In this document: one piece after another, positions 21,304 through 32,460 of the stretch
Numbering within the stretch: position 1 is the stretch's first letter
How the letters are laid out: each line of letters starts with the position of its first letter
Source of the DNA: Triglochin maritima
Lineage: Eukaryota > Streptophyta > Magnoliopsida > Alismatales > Juncaginaceae
Direction of reading: 5' to 3'
Length of the DNA stretch: 64,000 nt
Assembly: GCA_963682175.1 (NCBI GenBank)
Contig: OY821787.1
Span: forward strand, 17,400,501 to 17,464,500
Translations under genes and position numbers: made by a program
The notes under the pieces: generated by a model
Told to the model about the DNA's origin: nothing
The model's database searches: none
What the model saw: the letters and a program-made list of their open reading frames with translations, nothing else

Positions 21304-22652
21304 AATAACCCCACACTTACCTTTTGCTAGTTCCGAGCGAAAGAAAGAAAGAGAAAAATAAAAGAAATGAGAAACATACAAAAAATAGGGAAATCCTAAC
21401 TCACTTTCGTAGGAATCACAATTGCACTTTGCACGTGCAACAAGCCGTTAAACCATTTTTTCGCTAAGGAGGATGAGTGTTGTCTCCTAAGGGTTTTCAG
21501 CGGATATACCCACAAAATCCGAACATTGATGTATTATTCCACCTAGCAACTCGACTCGTCGGACCTACTTTTGTCGATCATTGGACACGGTAATCCTACG
21601 GGCCGACTCTACATATGTATCCAGTCCACACACCTAGCCTAGGGAACCATTTGTGCAAGTTAATTAAGGACTTAAGTGAAAGACATGGGCAACCTTAACA
21701 TCCTCTAGTGATATAGAGTGTAACAAAACTTCCTCAGACCTGATTTCCCGAGTGATAAGAGCCATGCAACAAAAGAGAACACCATACTCACTTATTTTCT
21801 TATCTACACATGAAGCAAAACCCCTACACTTAAGGTTTCACAACAGGAGTTTACGGGTCCCTGACTACACCAAACTTCCTTATACTATCAGACACAAATT
21901 ATTTTACTCACTAGGTTCAGGGTGGACTTCTTTATTTATTTAAGTAATAAAATAGTATGATTACTCTTCCATCGAGGGAAAATCGGGGTGCACCCTTACG
22001 ACTAGATAAGACCTAAAGTCAGTGTACTAGATATCCTAATGCATCACGTTCAAGTTAATTTTGGGAGCTTCCTTTTACTTTGACTCTCAACGGTTTTGCA
22101 CCTGCTAAACACATGCAAAACCCACAAAACATTTTTCTTTCACAAACACATGAAGATTTTGAAAGAAATTGAAAATTTAAAGTACTAAGCAAGGAAAATA
22201 AAGCAAGTCACCCAAGGATCATGGTATAGCAGATATATCAATGTAAAGTGCAGCACACTATCATGACCCTAACAATGCCAACAAAAGCATACAAAAGAAA
22301 ATAAAAGAAAAGACTCGACTATATACACACGTAAAACACCCCCCCACACACACTTACTGTTATATCCTAATCCTTGATTAGTGGGTTAATTGTGTTTAAG
22401 TGGTTGGTCAGGGTATTTGGGGGTGCAAACCCTTCTTTTCTTCTCATTATCCTCTCTAACCTCACTCTCTAACCTTCTCTCTCTCTCAAAGCCATCTGAG
22501 CATCGTTGACGTGTTGTGATCGGCGAAGAAGGAATAGGTCGGTGAAGTTGACAGAGTTGGGTGATCGTGATCGGGAAGAGATTTGCCGGAGAAACGCTTG
22601 CGGTGAGGAGGTGATCGTTGTGGGTCTTCAAAGGTTTCTTCAAGCCTTCAAG

Positions 22653-23894
22653 GTATGTCAAGCTTCTCTTTAATACTCACCCGAGGTGTGCGCGTGGTCG
22701 ATTTAGTCGATGGTGGCTGTTAGGCTCGTCAGAGGTTAAAGTGCAGCAGGTTTCTGCTGAATAACGGTTGACTGACGTATGCCTTGGTCGACCGATGCTA
22801 GTGTAATTACGGGTTTCAGCCTAGCACCGGTCGAATAAAGCCTTTGGGCGATCGACCAGTTGTGTGATTTGGGCAAGCTCTCTTGTTCTTCGGTTGAATG
22901 GGTCCCCTTTGCCGTTCGACCGGTTGCACTTTGAGTGAGTTGGTTGGGGCATAGACCACCTAAACGGTCAACCGCCTTGATGACAAGTTCGACTGATTTC
23001 ACCTGTAGCAAGTTAGTTGGGGACTAGACATTCTAAATGGTCGACCGCCTATATGATTTTTTCCACCAATAGCTTCTGTTAACTTAAAGTCTTTTCGACC
23101 AGTTCTTGCTCTATTCGACCGGTTTTGGACTTGAGAAAAACGTTGGAAACTTCTATTTTCGGTAGACCTTGTCCATTTTGTCATTCGACCGATGGGATGT
23201 TTATTTTTAAAGATACTTGGGGCGTAGACCTTCAAAACGGTCGACCGCCTATGACCATCTATTCGACCGATTGGTCATTTTGTTAGTTGAACCCGGGAGT
23301 TGACTATCCAAACGGTCAACCGCCCATGTCTTTTGGTTCGACCATTGTATGTTGGATTTCGTTCGAGCGGCTAGGTGACAGTTGATCCATGTATGTTTCT
23401 TGAGGGAGCCGGTCGACCGGTATGCTTGGTTCGGTTGACCGTTGTTGCTTTGTTTTGTGTTTTGTTGTTTGTGTGATCGGCTTTGAAGGCAATGGGTTCA
23501 CCGGCCCTTTTGGGGCAATGGAAAGAACAGGTCGGCTGGATAGCAATCAGGTGGTGGCTCTACGGAGCGAGTGGTGGCTCTATGGAGTGATTCTGGGCTC
23601 TAGAGCAACTGTCCTTGTGAGGCGGGGTTTGTTGGCCAACGATGTTTCAGCGGGTGCCTTGTGTGCACCTGTGGTGTGGGTGATGGGTGAGAGGACCTTG
23701 GAGTCTTATTGTGGATCGTGTCTGCTGTGGTTGTGAGAGAGGTCCCTGATGCCCAGTATCGACTATGATGTTTTATATCTATTGCATTTTGTATCATGTT
23801 ATGCTTGTTGTAGTCAAGTTCATATATGTGTTAGGGTTTGGCATACATGGTTTCCTTATGGAAACTCAGACATAGTTTTATGTTTGCATTTCAG
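22653..23894 (+). other. possible LTR-internal intron
   Basis: TTCAAG|GTATGTCAAG at 22653 and GCATTTCAG|GTCGTAAGC ending 23894 mirror the sites in the 9228-17636 LTRs (1242 versus 1257 nt). The segment between is poorly conserved, whereas sequence around both sites is conserved. Confidence 0.4.
22765..23441 (+). promoter_or_regulatory. array of CGGTCGACCG-like palindrome pairs
   Basis: Pair starts 22765/22785, 22828/22849, 22891/22913, 22965/22986, 23238/23260, 23313/23335 and 23410/23432, spacings 20-22 bp. Members are more degenerate than in the chromovirus LTR. Confidence 0.6.
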
Positions 23895-24429
23895 GTCGTA
23901 AGCGGCATTAGAAGGTGGTGACCGTGGAGGAGCACATCACAGTAGCTGAATTCTTAGGTAGTTTATGATTACATGTGTTATATATACTCGTCGTTGACAT
24001 CTTTGATGTAATCATACTTTTGACAAATTCTATTGTATTCTGGTGCAGCGGTCCCGCTCTTTTGGATTGTAATTCTATTGTTATTTGTTTTAAATTTTCC
24101 ATTGTTTCTAGACGTTACACTTACTTTATGCATTGTCCTCAAGTAATGTACATATGATACTACATGGATTTATGCATGAAAAATAAAAGATCTCACCAAC
24201 GTGAAGTGCAAAAGGAAGTTCATGGTTTTGTGGATGGACATATACTCGAATTCCCGAAAACCTGTGAGATACTTAAGAAGGGAGACAAATACGTGAAACA
24301 AATGTGGCCCAAATACACTAGGGTTGGGGCCAACAACAACCGATGCTCACTTCTTCTTCTTTTTCTTGTTTTTTTCTTTTTTTTTAAACTAACAAAGTAT
24401 GTAGAAAATGAAAGGAATGATCACGTCAA

Positions 24430-26504
24430 GTGATCACATCCGTAGGATGTTTGTGTAAAGACACGACTTCCACCTCTACCTCTGTCATAGTCCCCAAGTA
24501 CAGCTTTAGTCGGTGTCCATTAACTTTGAACACGTCGTTGTTACTTGGGTTTTGAAGCTCAAATGCCTCGTGAGGGAAAATGGTTAACACGATATAGGGT
24601 CCAGACCAACGACTCCGAAGTTTTCCCGAAAACAAGTGGAGACCAGAGTTATACAATAAGACCTTTTGGCCCACTGTGAAAGTTTTGATCCGGACCGTGC
24701 GACCGTGGAAAATTTTGGTGCGGCACATGCAAACTTGGCATTTTTGAATGCCTCCAACTCCTCCAACTTGTTGAGGTCCAACTTCCGGTTGGCATCGGCA
24801 ATATCAAGGCTCATGTTAAGATGTTTGATTGCCCATAATGCCCGATGTTCAAGCTCTACCGGGAGATGGCGAGCCTTGCCATACACAATATGATAGGGGG
24901 ACATGCCTAGGTCGGTTATATACGCGGTGCGGAAGGCCCACAATGCGTCATTCAACTTAACCGGCCAATCTTTCCTCGAAGCATTAACCGTCTTTTCGAG
25001 TATCTGCTTGATTTGACGATTGGAGATTTCCACCTGGCCACTGGTTTGAGGATGACAAGGTGTGCTCAACTTGTGTGTGATGGAATATTTCCTCATCACT
25101 AATTCGAAGGATCAGTTCACAAAGTGAGTCCCTCAATCACTAATGATGCAACGAGGTGTCCCAAACCGTGCAAAATGTGTTCTTTTAAGAATTTGATCAC
25201 GACCTTGCAATCGTTAGTGAGAGTGGGGATCGCCTCAACCCACTTCGACACATAATGAACCGCCACAAGAATGTAGGTGTGACCATGGGACACGGGAAAA
25301 TGAACCATGAAGTCAATTCCCCAACCATCAAAGATGTCGACCACTAGGATAGGATTTAGTGGCATCATATCACGTCTCCCAATGCGGCCCACACGTTGAC
25401 ACCGATCGCATGCTTTGCAAAATGCAAAAGTGTCTTGGAATAACGTGGGCCAATAAAAACCACTTTTGAGAACTTTGGCAGAGGTTTTCCTGGCACCAAA
25501 GTGCGCACCATACGTCCTTCTCAGGGCAAAAGGACATGACACTATGAATCTCATCGTTAGGAATGCACCTTCTCATGATTTGATGGGCAAAATACTTAAA
25601 TAAGTTAGGGTCATCCCAGTAGAAGTGCTTGACTAACGACTTGAACGTGGCTATCTCATTTCGTGTCTAATGCGCCGGCACCTACCTGGTTACTAAATAG
25701 TTCACAATGTCCGCAAACCAGGGCGGTGAGGCTATTGCCATGAGATTCTCGTCAGGGAAGTACTCATTCCCCGATGAGTTCGGTGAAGGCTCAACATGAA
25801 TGTATGACAAATGGTCAACGACGACATTTTCACACCCTTTCTTGTCTCGTATCTCAATGTCAAACTCTTGCAACAACAAGATCCAACGAAGTAGACCGGG
25901 TTTCGCATCCTTCTTAGACAAAAGGTAGCGAAGAGATGAGTGATCATTGTAGATGATGACCTGCGACCCAATGAGGTACTGACGAAATTTTTCCAATGCA
26001 AATATAATCGCGAGGAACTCTTTCTCAGTAACGGAGTAGTTTAGTTGGGTGTCATTGAGAGTACGACTAGCATAATATATTACATGAGGCAATTTGACGA
26101 CTCTCTCACCCAAGACTAGTCCAACCGCATTGTCAGAAGTGTCAAATTGGAGTGGAGGTCAGCTCACGCTACAAGAACTCAAAGGACGTGAGACACTCGG
26201 GTGTGAACTCAAAAGGGGTGTCTTTGTCAAGTAGGCTCATTAATTGTCGGGCTAGCTTGCTGAAGTCTTTAATGAAACACTGATAAAACCAGCATGTCCA
26301 AGGAAGGAAGGAATGTCCTTTACCGAGGTGGGTGGTGGTAGCTTAGAAATAAGCTCAATCTTTACTTGACCCACCTCAATTCCATCCTGAGAAACCATGT
26401 ATCCCAACACAATGCCTTTCGTGACCATAAAATGACACTTTTCCCAATTAAGGGCTAAGTTCGTTTCCGTACATATCTTAAAAACCATGCTTAAGTGGTG
26501 TAAG
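24430..26504 (-). pseudogene. Athila-like pol remnant (RT end, RNase H, integrase)
   Basis: Minus-strand blocks: RT C-terminus with NWEKCHFMVTKGIVLGYMVS (about 26450-26390), RNase H with [20 protein letters not shown] and [20 protein letters not shown] (26113-25682), integrase finger [19 protein letters not shown] and core GWGIDFM (25554-25250), then [20 protein letters not shown] and [20 protein letters not shown] (25099-24800). These phrases are characteristic of plant Athila-type integrases. The second catalytic Asp region reads SD-stop-GTHFVN-stop (near 25150-25110), and frameshifts lie between blocks. Gag, protease and most of RT are missing beyond 26505. This is the only copy in the window with pol; the others share its 3' region. 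Confidence 0.85.
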
Positions 26505-27391
26505 TGTAGGATTTCGTGTCCTATACTTGTGTATATTTTTATAAACTTAAGAAGCATTTAGGTTCGATTTTCATACAATAATTTTCATGTAGAAAACATA
26601 GACTATACATTTTAATATATGTATCCTACAAAAATATTAAATTGTATAGAAGAAAATCATACCCAAAAGGTACTCAAAAACCTTTTCGTAGATCTAGAGT
26701 CGCGTTACATTTGGATTAACTCGGAATTCCTCCAAGTGTTCACCAAACTCTAAACAAGATTTAGAGAGAAATGAGCTAGCCAATCAATCTCTAATTCAAG
26801 GCTAGAATCGAGCTAATTACCCATTTTTGCTCCTGAGAATTTAATCTCTCAAACAATCAACTAACAAGAAAATTTTCGGATGGTTTGCTGAAGAAATATG
26901 GAGAGAAGAATTTTGCATTCATATATTAACAATGAGGAGAGGAGGGTCCTATTTATAGGACTTCCTCAAAACCTATTAATGTGAAACCCACTTGCACATG
27001 ATTCCTTGTTAATAGCTCCTCTAATCTAATAATTTTTCGACACGTAATCATCTTTTAACCTCCTCTAACCGAATTGGAATAAATCCAACCCATGATCAAA
27101 GAAATCCTCTTATTAATTCAAGCAAACCTTTGCAAAAATGTTTTCAAAAACTAGAAATTATTGTTCACCGGTCGACCGTTTTGCAAAAAAACGTTCAACC
27201 GTTTTGCACTATTTTTTGCCTTTTGCCAAATTTTGGATCAATATCCAACAAAATTTGATCTTCGGGATTTTAGAAAATTTATATAATTATAAACCACATT
27301 ATAATATGAAACATATTATCATATATAATGTCAAACATTACACCTCATAATATATTTAAATCTCATATAAATTTATTTATTATTCTAACCA
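26505..27391 (-). repeat. LTR of family C
   Basis: In element sense it ends GACACGAAATCCTACA at 26505 and seems to start TGGTTAGAATAATAAAT at 27391, matching 61470-62673 in the opposite orientation though shorter. A TATA box (TATAAATAG, minus) lies at 26949-26957. CGGTCGACCG (about 27172) and CGTTCAACCG (about 27191) are the only palindrome members left. Flanking 5-mers GTAAG and TGTAT do not match, and it joins two unrelated fragments, so this is probably a rearranged copy. Confidence 0.65.
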
Positions 27392-28409
27392 TGTATTTGG
27401 GACTTCACGAAATCATGGTACTCGATACCGATGATCCCTCGACCTTTCAAGAAGTAATAGAAAGGAAGACTCCAAACTATGGCTTAGTTCCATGGAATCC
27501 GAAATACAATCCATGTATGACAATCAAGTATGGGACTTGGTTGACCTTCGTTAAGGAAAGAAAATCGTTCAAAATAAATGAGTTTTTAGGAGGAAGATGG
27601 ACAAGGATGGGAACTTGAAAACCTACAAAGCGAGGCTTGTAGTGAAGGGTTTCACTCAAAGTCAAGGAATTGATTATGATGAAACTTCTTCACGGGTTGT
27701 CATGTTCAAGTCTATTCGGATTTTGCTAGTTATTGCCGCATTTCATGATTGTGAAATATGGCAAATGGATGTCAAAACAACATTCCTTAACGGGAACTTG
27801 GAGGACGATGTGTACATGGTACAACCTTAACGTTTTGAAGATCCAAAGAATAGAAAGAAAGTATGCAAGCTTAAACAATCCATTTATGGATTGAAGCAAG
27901 CATCGACGAGTTGGAACAAACGCTTTGACGAAGAAGTCAAAAAAGATTAGCTTCGTCCAAAGTAAGGAAAAACCTTGTATAAGAAGATCAGTGAGAGCCA
28001 CATAATGTTTCTGATCTTATATGTCGAGGACATACTCCTCATGGGAAATCATATCCCTTTGCTAGACCAAACGAGAAGTTCATTGAAATCTGCATTTTCA
28101 ATGAAAGCCATGGGTGAGGCTCAATACATCTTGGGAATCAAGATATATTGAGACAAAGCCCATAGACTCAATTGCCTAAGTCAACGTACGTACAACGACA
28201 AGGTCTTGGAGAGGTTCAGTATGAACAAATCCAAATATGGCAATGTGCCAATGACTGTAGGTGTGCAACTCAAGAAGTCTCAACGTGCGATATCATGTAA
28301 GGACTTAGAGCACATGACATATATTCCTTATGCTTCAGCAATAGGATTGATCATTTACGTGATGACTTGCACAAGACCCGATGTCTCGTATGCTTTAAGC
28401 GTTACAAGT
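27392..28409 (+). pseudogene. Ty1/copia pol remnant, left part (RT)
   Basis: Plus-strand blocks: KARLVVKGFTQSQGIDYDE, MDVKTTFLNGNLEDDVYMVQ, KLKQSIYGLKQASTSWNKRF, LILYVEDILLMGN (catalytic YVDD box as YVED), EAQYILGIKIY and CTRPDVSYALSVTS. In-frame stops follow VQP, after IKIY and elsewhere. It is interrupted between the codons for VTS and RHQS by the solo LTR at 28410-31259 and continues at 31265. Same family as 19540-21040. Confidence 0.85.
28405..28409. repeat. target-site duplication CAAGT
   Basis: CAAGT at 28405-28409 is repeated at 31260-31264. Removing one copy and the LTR restores the reading VTSRHQS known from the sister copia copy. Confidence 0.9.
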
Positions 28410-31259
28410 TGTAAGACCCGCTCGCCTGCGACACTATTATGTCTTATTTATCCTTATGCTTGATTATGGATCATCTTTATGTTGTTGTATGATTTGTGTG
28501 ACTTTGGTTTTGTTTCGGGAAAGTTTCCTTCCGGGGAAAAGTTTCCTTTTTGGGCGAGTTAAATTGACTCGTAGGAGGGCACAACCCGTCTGGCGGTTTT
28601 GTAATCGGTTGACTTAATCGGGTCGATCAGGTGCAAATCGAGTGTAGGAGTTGGCTTGGATTTGGATTAGGCGTGTAGAGCTAAGGTGTGTAGGTGGGAT
28701 GACATGGCCTCCATGTCAGCAAGGAGATCTGGAATGATTGCAAACAAATTTGAATTATGCACATTTAGGCAAGTCATGATGGAGTATTATTTAGCAATTA
28801 CCATATTCCTTTTGTGTTAGTTTCCTAGAAACAAAAGCACAACCCTAACCCCCAGTCGTCCTCCATCTCCTTTCCCTTCCCCTTCTCCATGCCACCACCT
28901 CAGGCCACCACCACCTCCATCTCCAGCGAGCTATTGGCTGATCTCCGACAGACTTTAAAGAAACAACTAGTGGGCATCATTGTGTGCGGCTTGGAGGAAG
29001 TTTTTGGTGGCTGTTTTCCGGCAAGCTCAGGTCCTATTCTGGAAAATCAGGTATGCTCCTATACTTTGAAGAGTTTTGTGGGAGGGGATGTTGTCTGGAG
29101 GGGCCGACCAACATCAGGTGGTGGCTGGTGCAACGATTGCACCACCAATCGATTTCTTTCTAGCGCGTGCTGGTTGCATGCGCTAGATGGGGCTGGTTGT
29201 GGGCAGCCAGGGGGACCGATGCTCTGGTGAGCTTAGGTGAGATCCGACCAGGGATCCTGAGGTTTCGTCTGGGCTGAGTTTTGTGGTGGACACGGATCTG
29301 GTTGGGTGTCGCTGGCGCACACAAGATCTGGCTAGGGTTTGTCCTCCACCCTCTTGGCTCCTTGTTTGAGTCGGCTGGCTGATGCAACCTTCTTAGATGG
29401 TGTCTGGGTTCAGGAGGTGGTGAGGATGGATCCAAGGGAAGCTAGGGAAGTGAGGGGATGGGCTGGGGTTGCATGGTCTGAGCTGGGTGCGCTGAAGTCA
29501 ACTAGTCATGAGGCTAGTGCACCTCATGCGTCTTCCGGCTCGGTGGATGGACTGAGCAACCTAGACTGACCCCCGCTGACCTCCTCCCACTCCAGATTTC
29601 CTGAGATTTTTTCCCTAAGCCCTTGGGGTTGATGGTCCTGAGTCTCACAGGTCTGGTTGTGAGCTGAGTTGCTTGATTGGCTCGTTATTTGAAACAATTA
29701 AGTTCTATGTGTTGATTGGTGCAATTCGGCATATATGTTACCAGATTTCAGTAGAAGTATATTACATCTATATGACCTGATTGTAGGTGTAACTCCTGAT
29801 GTTGGAGATATGCATGCATAATTGAAAATAATCTAGCTCTGTTATATCATGCACTAATCATATTACACTTAAATGCTATGTGTTAACTAGATCGTATGCA
29901 TGAGGTTTAGTTCAAGATATATCTTTGGACTGTTGATATCATGCACATATCCATCTTATTAGCTTACTAATTATCATGTTATTTTGTGCATTTATCATTA
30001 TTGATCGTGCGCTGAAATGTTCATTATATGCGGGTATATGTTCTGAAATGAATGATGCGTATTTCCTAGTATAGTGTGATTCGAATGCGATTCCTTTTGC
30101 TCTATAACACATCAATTTTGTACTTATTCATGTCTATGTATTATTTATTTGTTATGTAATTTTTTGTTGAGTTTGACCCTTAGGTAATGGTTCCCATAAC
30201 CTTTATGCATGACCCGTGATGACATTGACTTGTGGTTGAGTTGATTTTCCGATCCGGTAATGATTGTTGTTGTTGCGAGCTTCGTTTGTTTACTGATTGG
30301 GACGTCTGATTTCTGATTTGTTCGGGGCTGTTAGGAGGGCATCTGGATACTCCTCCTTGAGCTCGTTCCATATATTGTAGCTTCATTATATTTTAGATGC
30401 TTTAGTATCTTGCATTTCATTTAATCTGATTAATAATTCTGGGCACGTTCTATTTTCTGGGCCGACGGTCCACGAGTGGGTCTTCTAGCTCCAGAGGCCA
30501 TTCGCATAAGACCTTCACGTTGGGAGGCCAGGCGTAAGATAAGTCCTGGGCAGGCGCGCTGTCATTCTGTCTTAGGGTAGGTGTTCCCAAGTTCGCGATG
30601 GCACCATGTAGGTCACTTGCCGCGAATTGGGACACTTATCCGGCGCACCGCTTTGTGCCGAGCGGTGGGTCACTGTCCAGTGACCGCCTATGACAAGCAA
30701 GGTTGGTGTTCTAATTCCTTTCAAGGAATGGGTTCGGGTGCGCCCGACCGGCACGGCTTATGGAGTTGTAGCCTTCTATTGCATTTGATGCTTTTCTGTT
30801 CTATTTCTGATACTTTCGTATTAGTTAGGTTGCATGCATTCTTCCGTAAAACTCTCTTTGGACCGGGGCATACTGGATTGTCTTTATAGAAAACTCACGC
30901 ATATGTTGATGCAGTGCTTGCAGGTACTTAGGTTTCCACAGGGCAGACTGGACGAGTGTTGAAGATTCTGTACACGAGGGACACGTCGACCAGAGACTTC
31001 AGTTATCATTTGTTTCCGCTTATGTTATTGTATTTCCTTTGAAACTCGATGTATTATAATTGGATCTTTTATGTGTACATGGATAATCATTTGTTTCAGT
31101 TTTATATGCTAGTTGACTATCCATGTATGTCTGTTACGTATTGTCGAGTTAATCAGAATTGTCTTTCTTTCGTAACTCCTTCGGTCGTCACGGAAGTCTC
31201 TGATCATGACACTTGTGTTCCTTTCCCAGTGTGCATACCCGCGAGATCGGGGCGTTACA
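28410..31259 (+). mobile_element. solo LTR related to the 32461-40999 element, inserted in copia
   Basis: It starts TGTAAGACCCGCTCGCC and ends GATCGGGGCGTTACA, 2850 bp, with an exact 5-bp duplication. It shares both ends, the CAGGTATGCTCC phrase (29048) and the TTGCAGGTACTTAGG phrase (30918) with the LTRs at 32461 and 38182, but the middle is diverged, so it is a sister subfamily. It contains no credible ORF. Confidence 0.92.
29051..30923 (+). other. possible LTR-internal intron
   Basis: ATCAG|GTATGC at 29051 and GCTTGCAG|GTAC ending 30923, 1873 nt, parallel to the sites in 32461-35234 and 38182-40999. Confidence 0.4.
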
Positions 31260-31264
31260 CAAGT

Positions 31265-31527
31265 CGTCACCAATCCAACGTAGGTCCTGATCATTGGACT
31301 GTGGTCAAGAATATTCTAAGGTACAATAACCAGAGCAAAGATAAGTTTCTTGTTTCTGGAGGATAAAGATAACTAGTAGCTGAGGGCTACTCAGATGCAA
31401 GTTTCATGAGTCAGCCAGACGATAGGAGGTCCCTATCAAGATATGTCTTTACTCTGAATGGCGAAGTCATGAGTTGGCATAGTTGGAAGAAGACCACTAT
31501 GGCCGACTCCACCACTGCTTCAGAAGT
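31265..31527 (+). pseudogene. Ty1/copia pol remnant, right part (RNase H)
   Basis: It resumes at RHQSNVGPDHWTVVKNILRY and continues to a block equivalent to SYVFTLNGEVMSW and DSTTASE. It is then cut by the Athila-like LTR at 31528 in the middle of the RNase H domain. It contains stops and at least one frameshift. Confidence 0.8.
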
Positions 31528-31898
31528 TGATTGACATCATATAATTTATATATTCATGTTTTATATCCTCTATTTTGAATCTAAGCAATCTTATGTAATG
31601 ATTTTTATGTTTAAGTTTCAGGAATAAACAGATTTGAGTAGAAGAGACACAAAAAGGACCTCAACACAAGAAAAAGGACTAACCAGTGAGACTTATGGAC
31701 TAATATGCAAGAGGGAAGGACCCGGATGTAAGCGAAAAGGACCAACTAGAAAATCGAGAAACTCCACACCATCATGAAGGGTATTTTGGCAATTAGATTC
31801 GGGTCTAAACTCCAGCAACCGATTAGGGTGCACTCCACGTCAAGAAATCAAGCAATTAAAGCGTCATCCAAAAATAGGTCAGATCAAAGCAATCCAGA

Positions 31899-31933
31899 CC
31901 GCCAATTGACAGTTCCAGACCGCTGATTGGCAG
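31899..31933 (+). promoter_or_regulatory. in-phase palindrome pair in the A3 LTR
   Basis: CCGCCAATTGACAG at 31899 and CCGCTGATTGGCAG at 31920, 21 bp apart. Both have lost symmetry in one arm compared with 3961-3995. Confidence 0.6.
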
Positions 31934-32054
31934 TTGGTTCTTCTTTGGATCCAATTTGGTTTAGCCCAGTTGTGTATTAGTTTGTTATGTCTATTTTTAG
32001 TAGGTATATTAGTCACACATCGGAGGATTGTCCTCGATTACCTTTTTTCATGCC

Positions 32055-32063
32055 TATAAATAG
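32055..32063 (+). promoter_or_regulatory. TATA box of the A3 LTR
   Basis: TATAAATAG, same placement as in the other A-family LTRs. Confidence 0.65.
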
Positions 32064-32460
32064 AACTCTCCCTCCTCCTTTGTAAGTACTCCTTGCTTGG
32101 TGGCCATTCTCTCTACTTGGAGTAAAGCCTTTGACCAAAACTCTAGTGGAGAGATGCTACTTGTAATGTGAGTGAGTAATAAAATAAATCTTTGTTAGTT
32201 TTATGTTGTCTCTTTTAATTCTTGCATGCTTAACTTAATCTTGTTTTAGTAATCATAGTATAATTAGTTAGAATGCTTTCTTTTCTTAATATAAATGCTA
32301 GCTTAATGAGTAGTGAGTAGTTTCATCCCCCTTTGGGGGGTGGAGATGATGTACATTTATGTTTTGAGGCTTTGATGTTTGACGAATTTAGATTGTGTAG
32401 ACTTGAATGTTGGTATGTTCATTGGGTTTGTTTTAATCATCTACATGTTGGGGGATTCTT

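Larger units (their letters stand above)
22358..24119 (+). mobile_element. solo LTR of a chromovirus-type element
   Basis: It starts TGTTATATCCTAATCC and ends TCTAGACGTTACA, flanked by CTTAC on both sides (22353-22357 and 24120-24124), an exact 5-bp target duplication. It resembles the 9228-17636 LTR at the start, at TTCAAGGTATGTCAAGC and at CAGGTCGTAAGCGGCATTAG near the end, but is diverged between. It holds seven CGGTCGACCG-like pairs (22765-23441). It sits within the 3' region of the Athila-like element. Confidence 0.9.
21304..24429 (-). mobile_element. 3' non-coding region of the pol-bearing Athila-like element
   Basis: It starts at the polypurine tract (21304-21320, minus GGTAAGTGTGGGGTTATT), includes the conserved hairpin (21422-21441) and the upstream G-rich tract (22330-22357), and matches the 3' regions of the non-autonomous copies (1-1397, 2014-3197, 52342-53683). 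A plus-strand solo LTR (22358-24119) interrupts it. Confidence 0.8.
31528..32460 (+). repeat. Athila-like A-family 5' LTR (copy A3), left part
   Basis: It starts TGATTGACATCATATAATTT inside the copia RNase H. It carries a palindrome pair (31899-31933) and TATAAATAG at 32055-32063. The 32461-40999 element interrupts it; the rest is 41005-41685, giving 1614 bp in total. The target duplication cannot be checked because the 3' end of this element is lost. Confidence 0.88.

Noticed and set aside
30581..30889. 102-aa ORF repeated near 34589 and 40308 (opposite strand)
   Set aside because: It falls in the most conserved part of the LARD-type LTR but is not open in all copies and shows no codon-like conservation by eye.
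29051..30923. Exons of a host gene between the splice-like sites
   Set aside because: The same sites recur at corresponding places in other LTRs of the family, so they belong to the repeat and not to a local gene.
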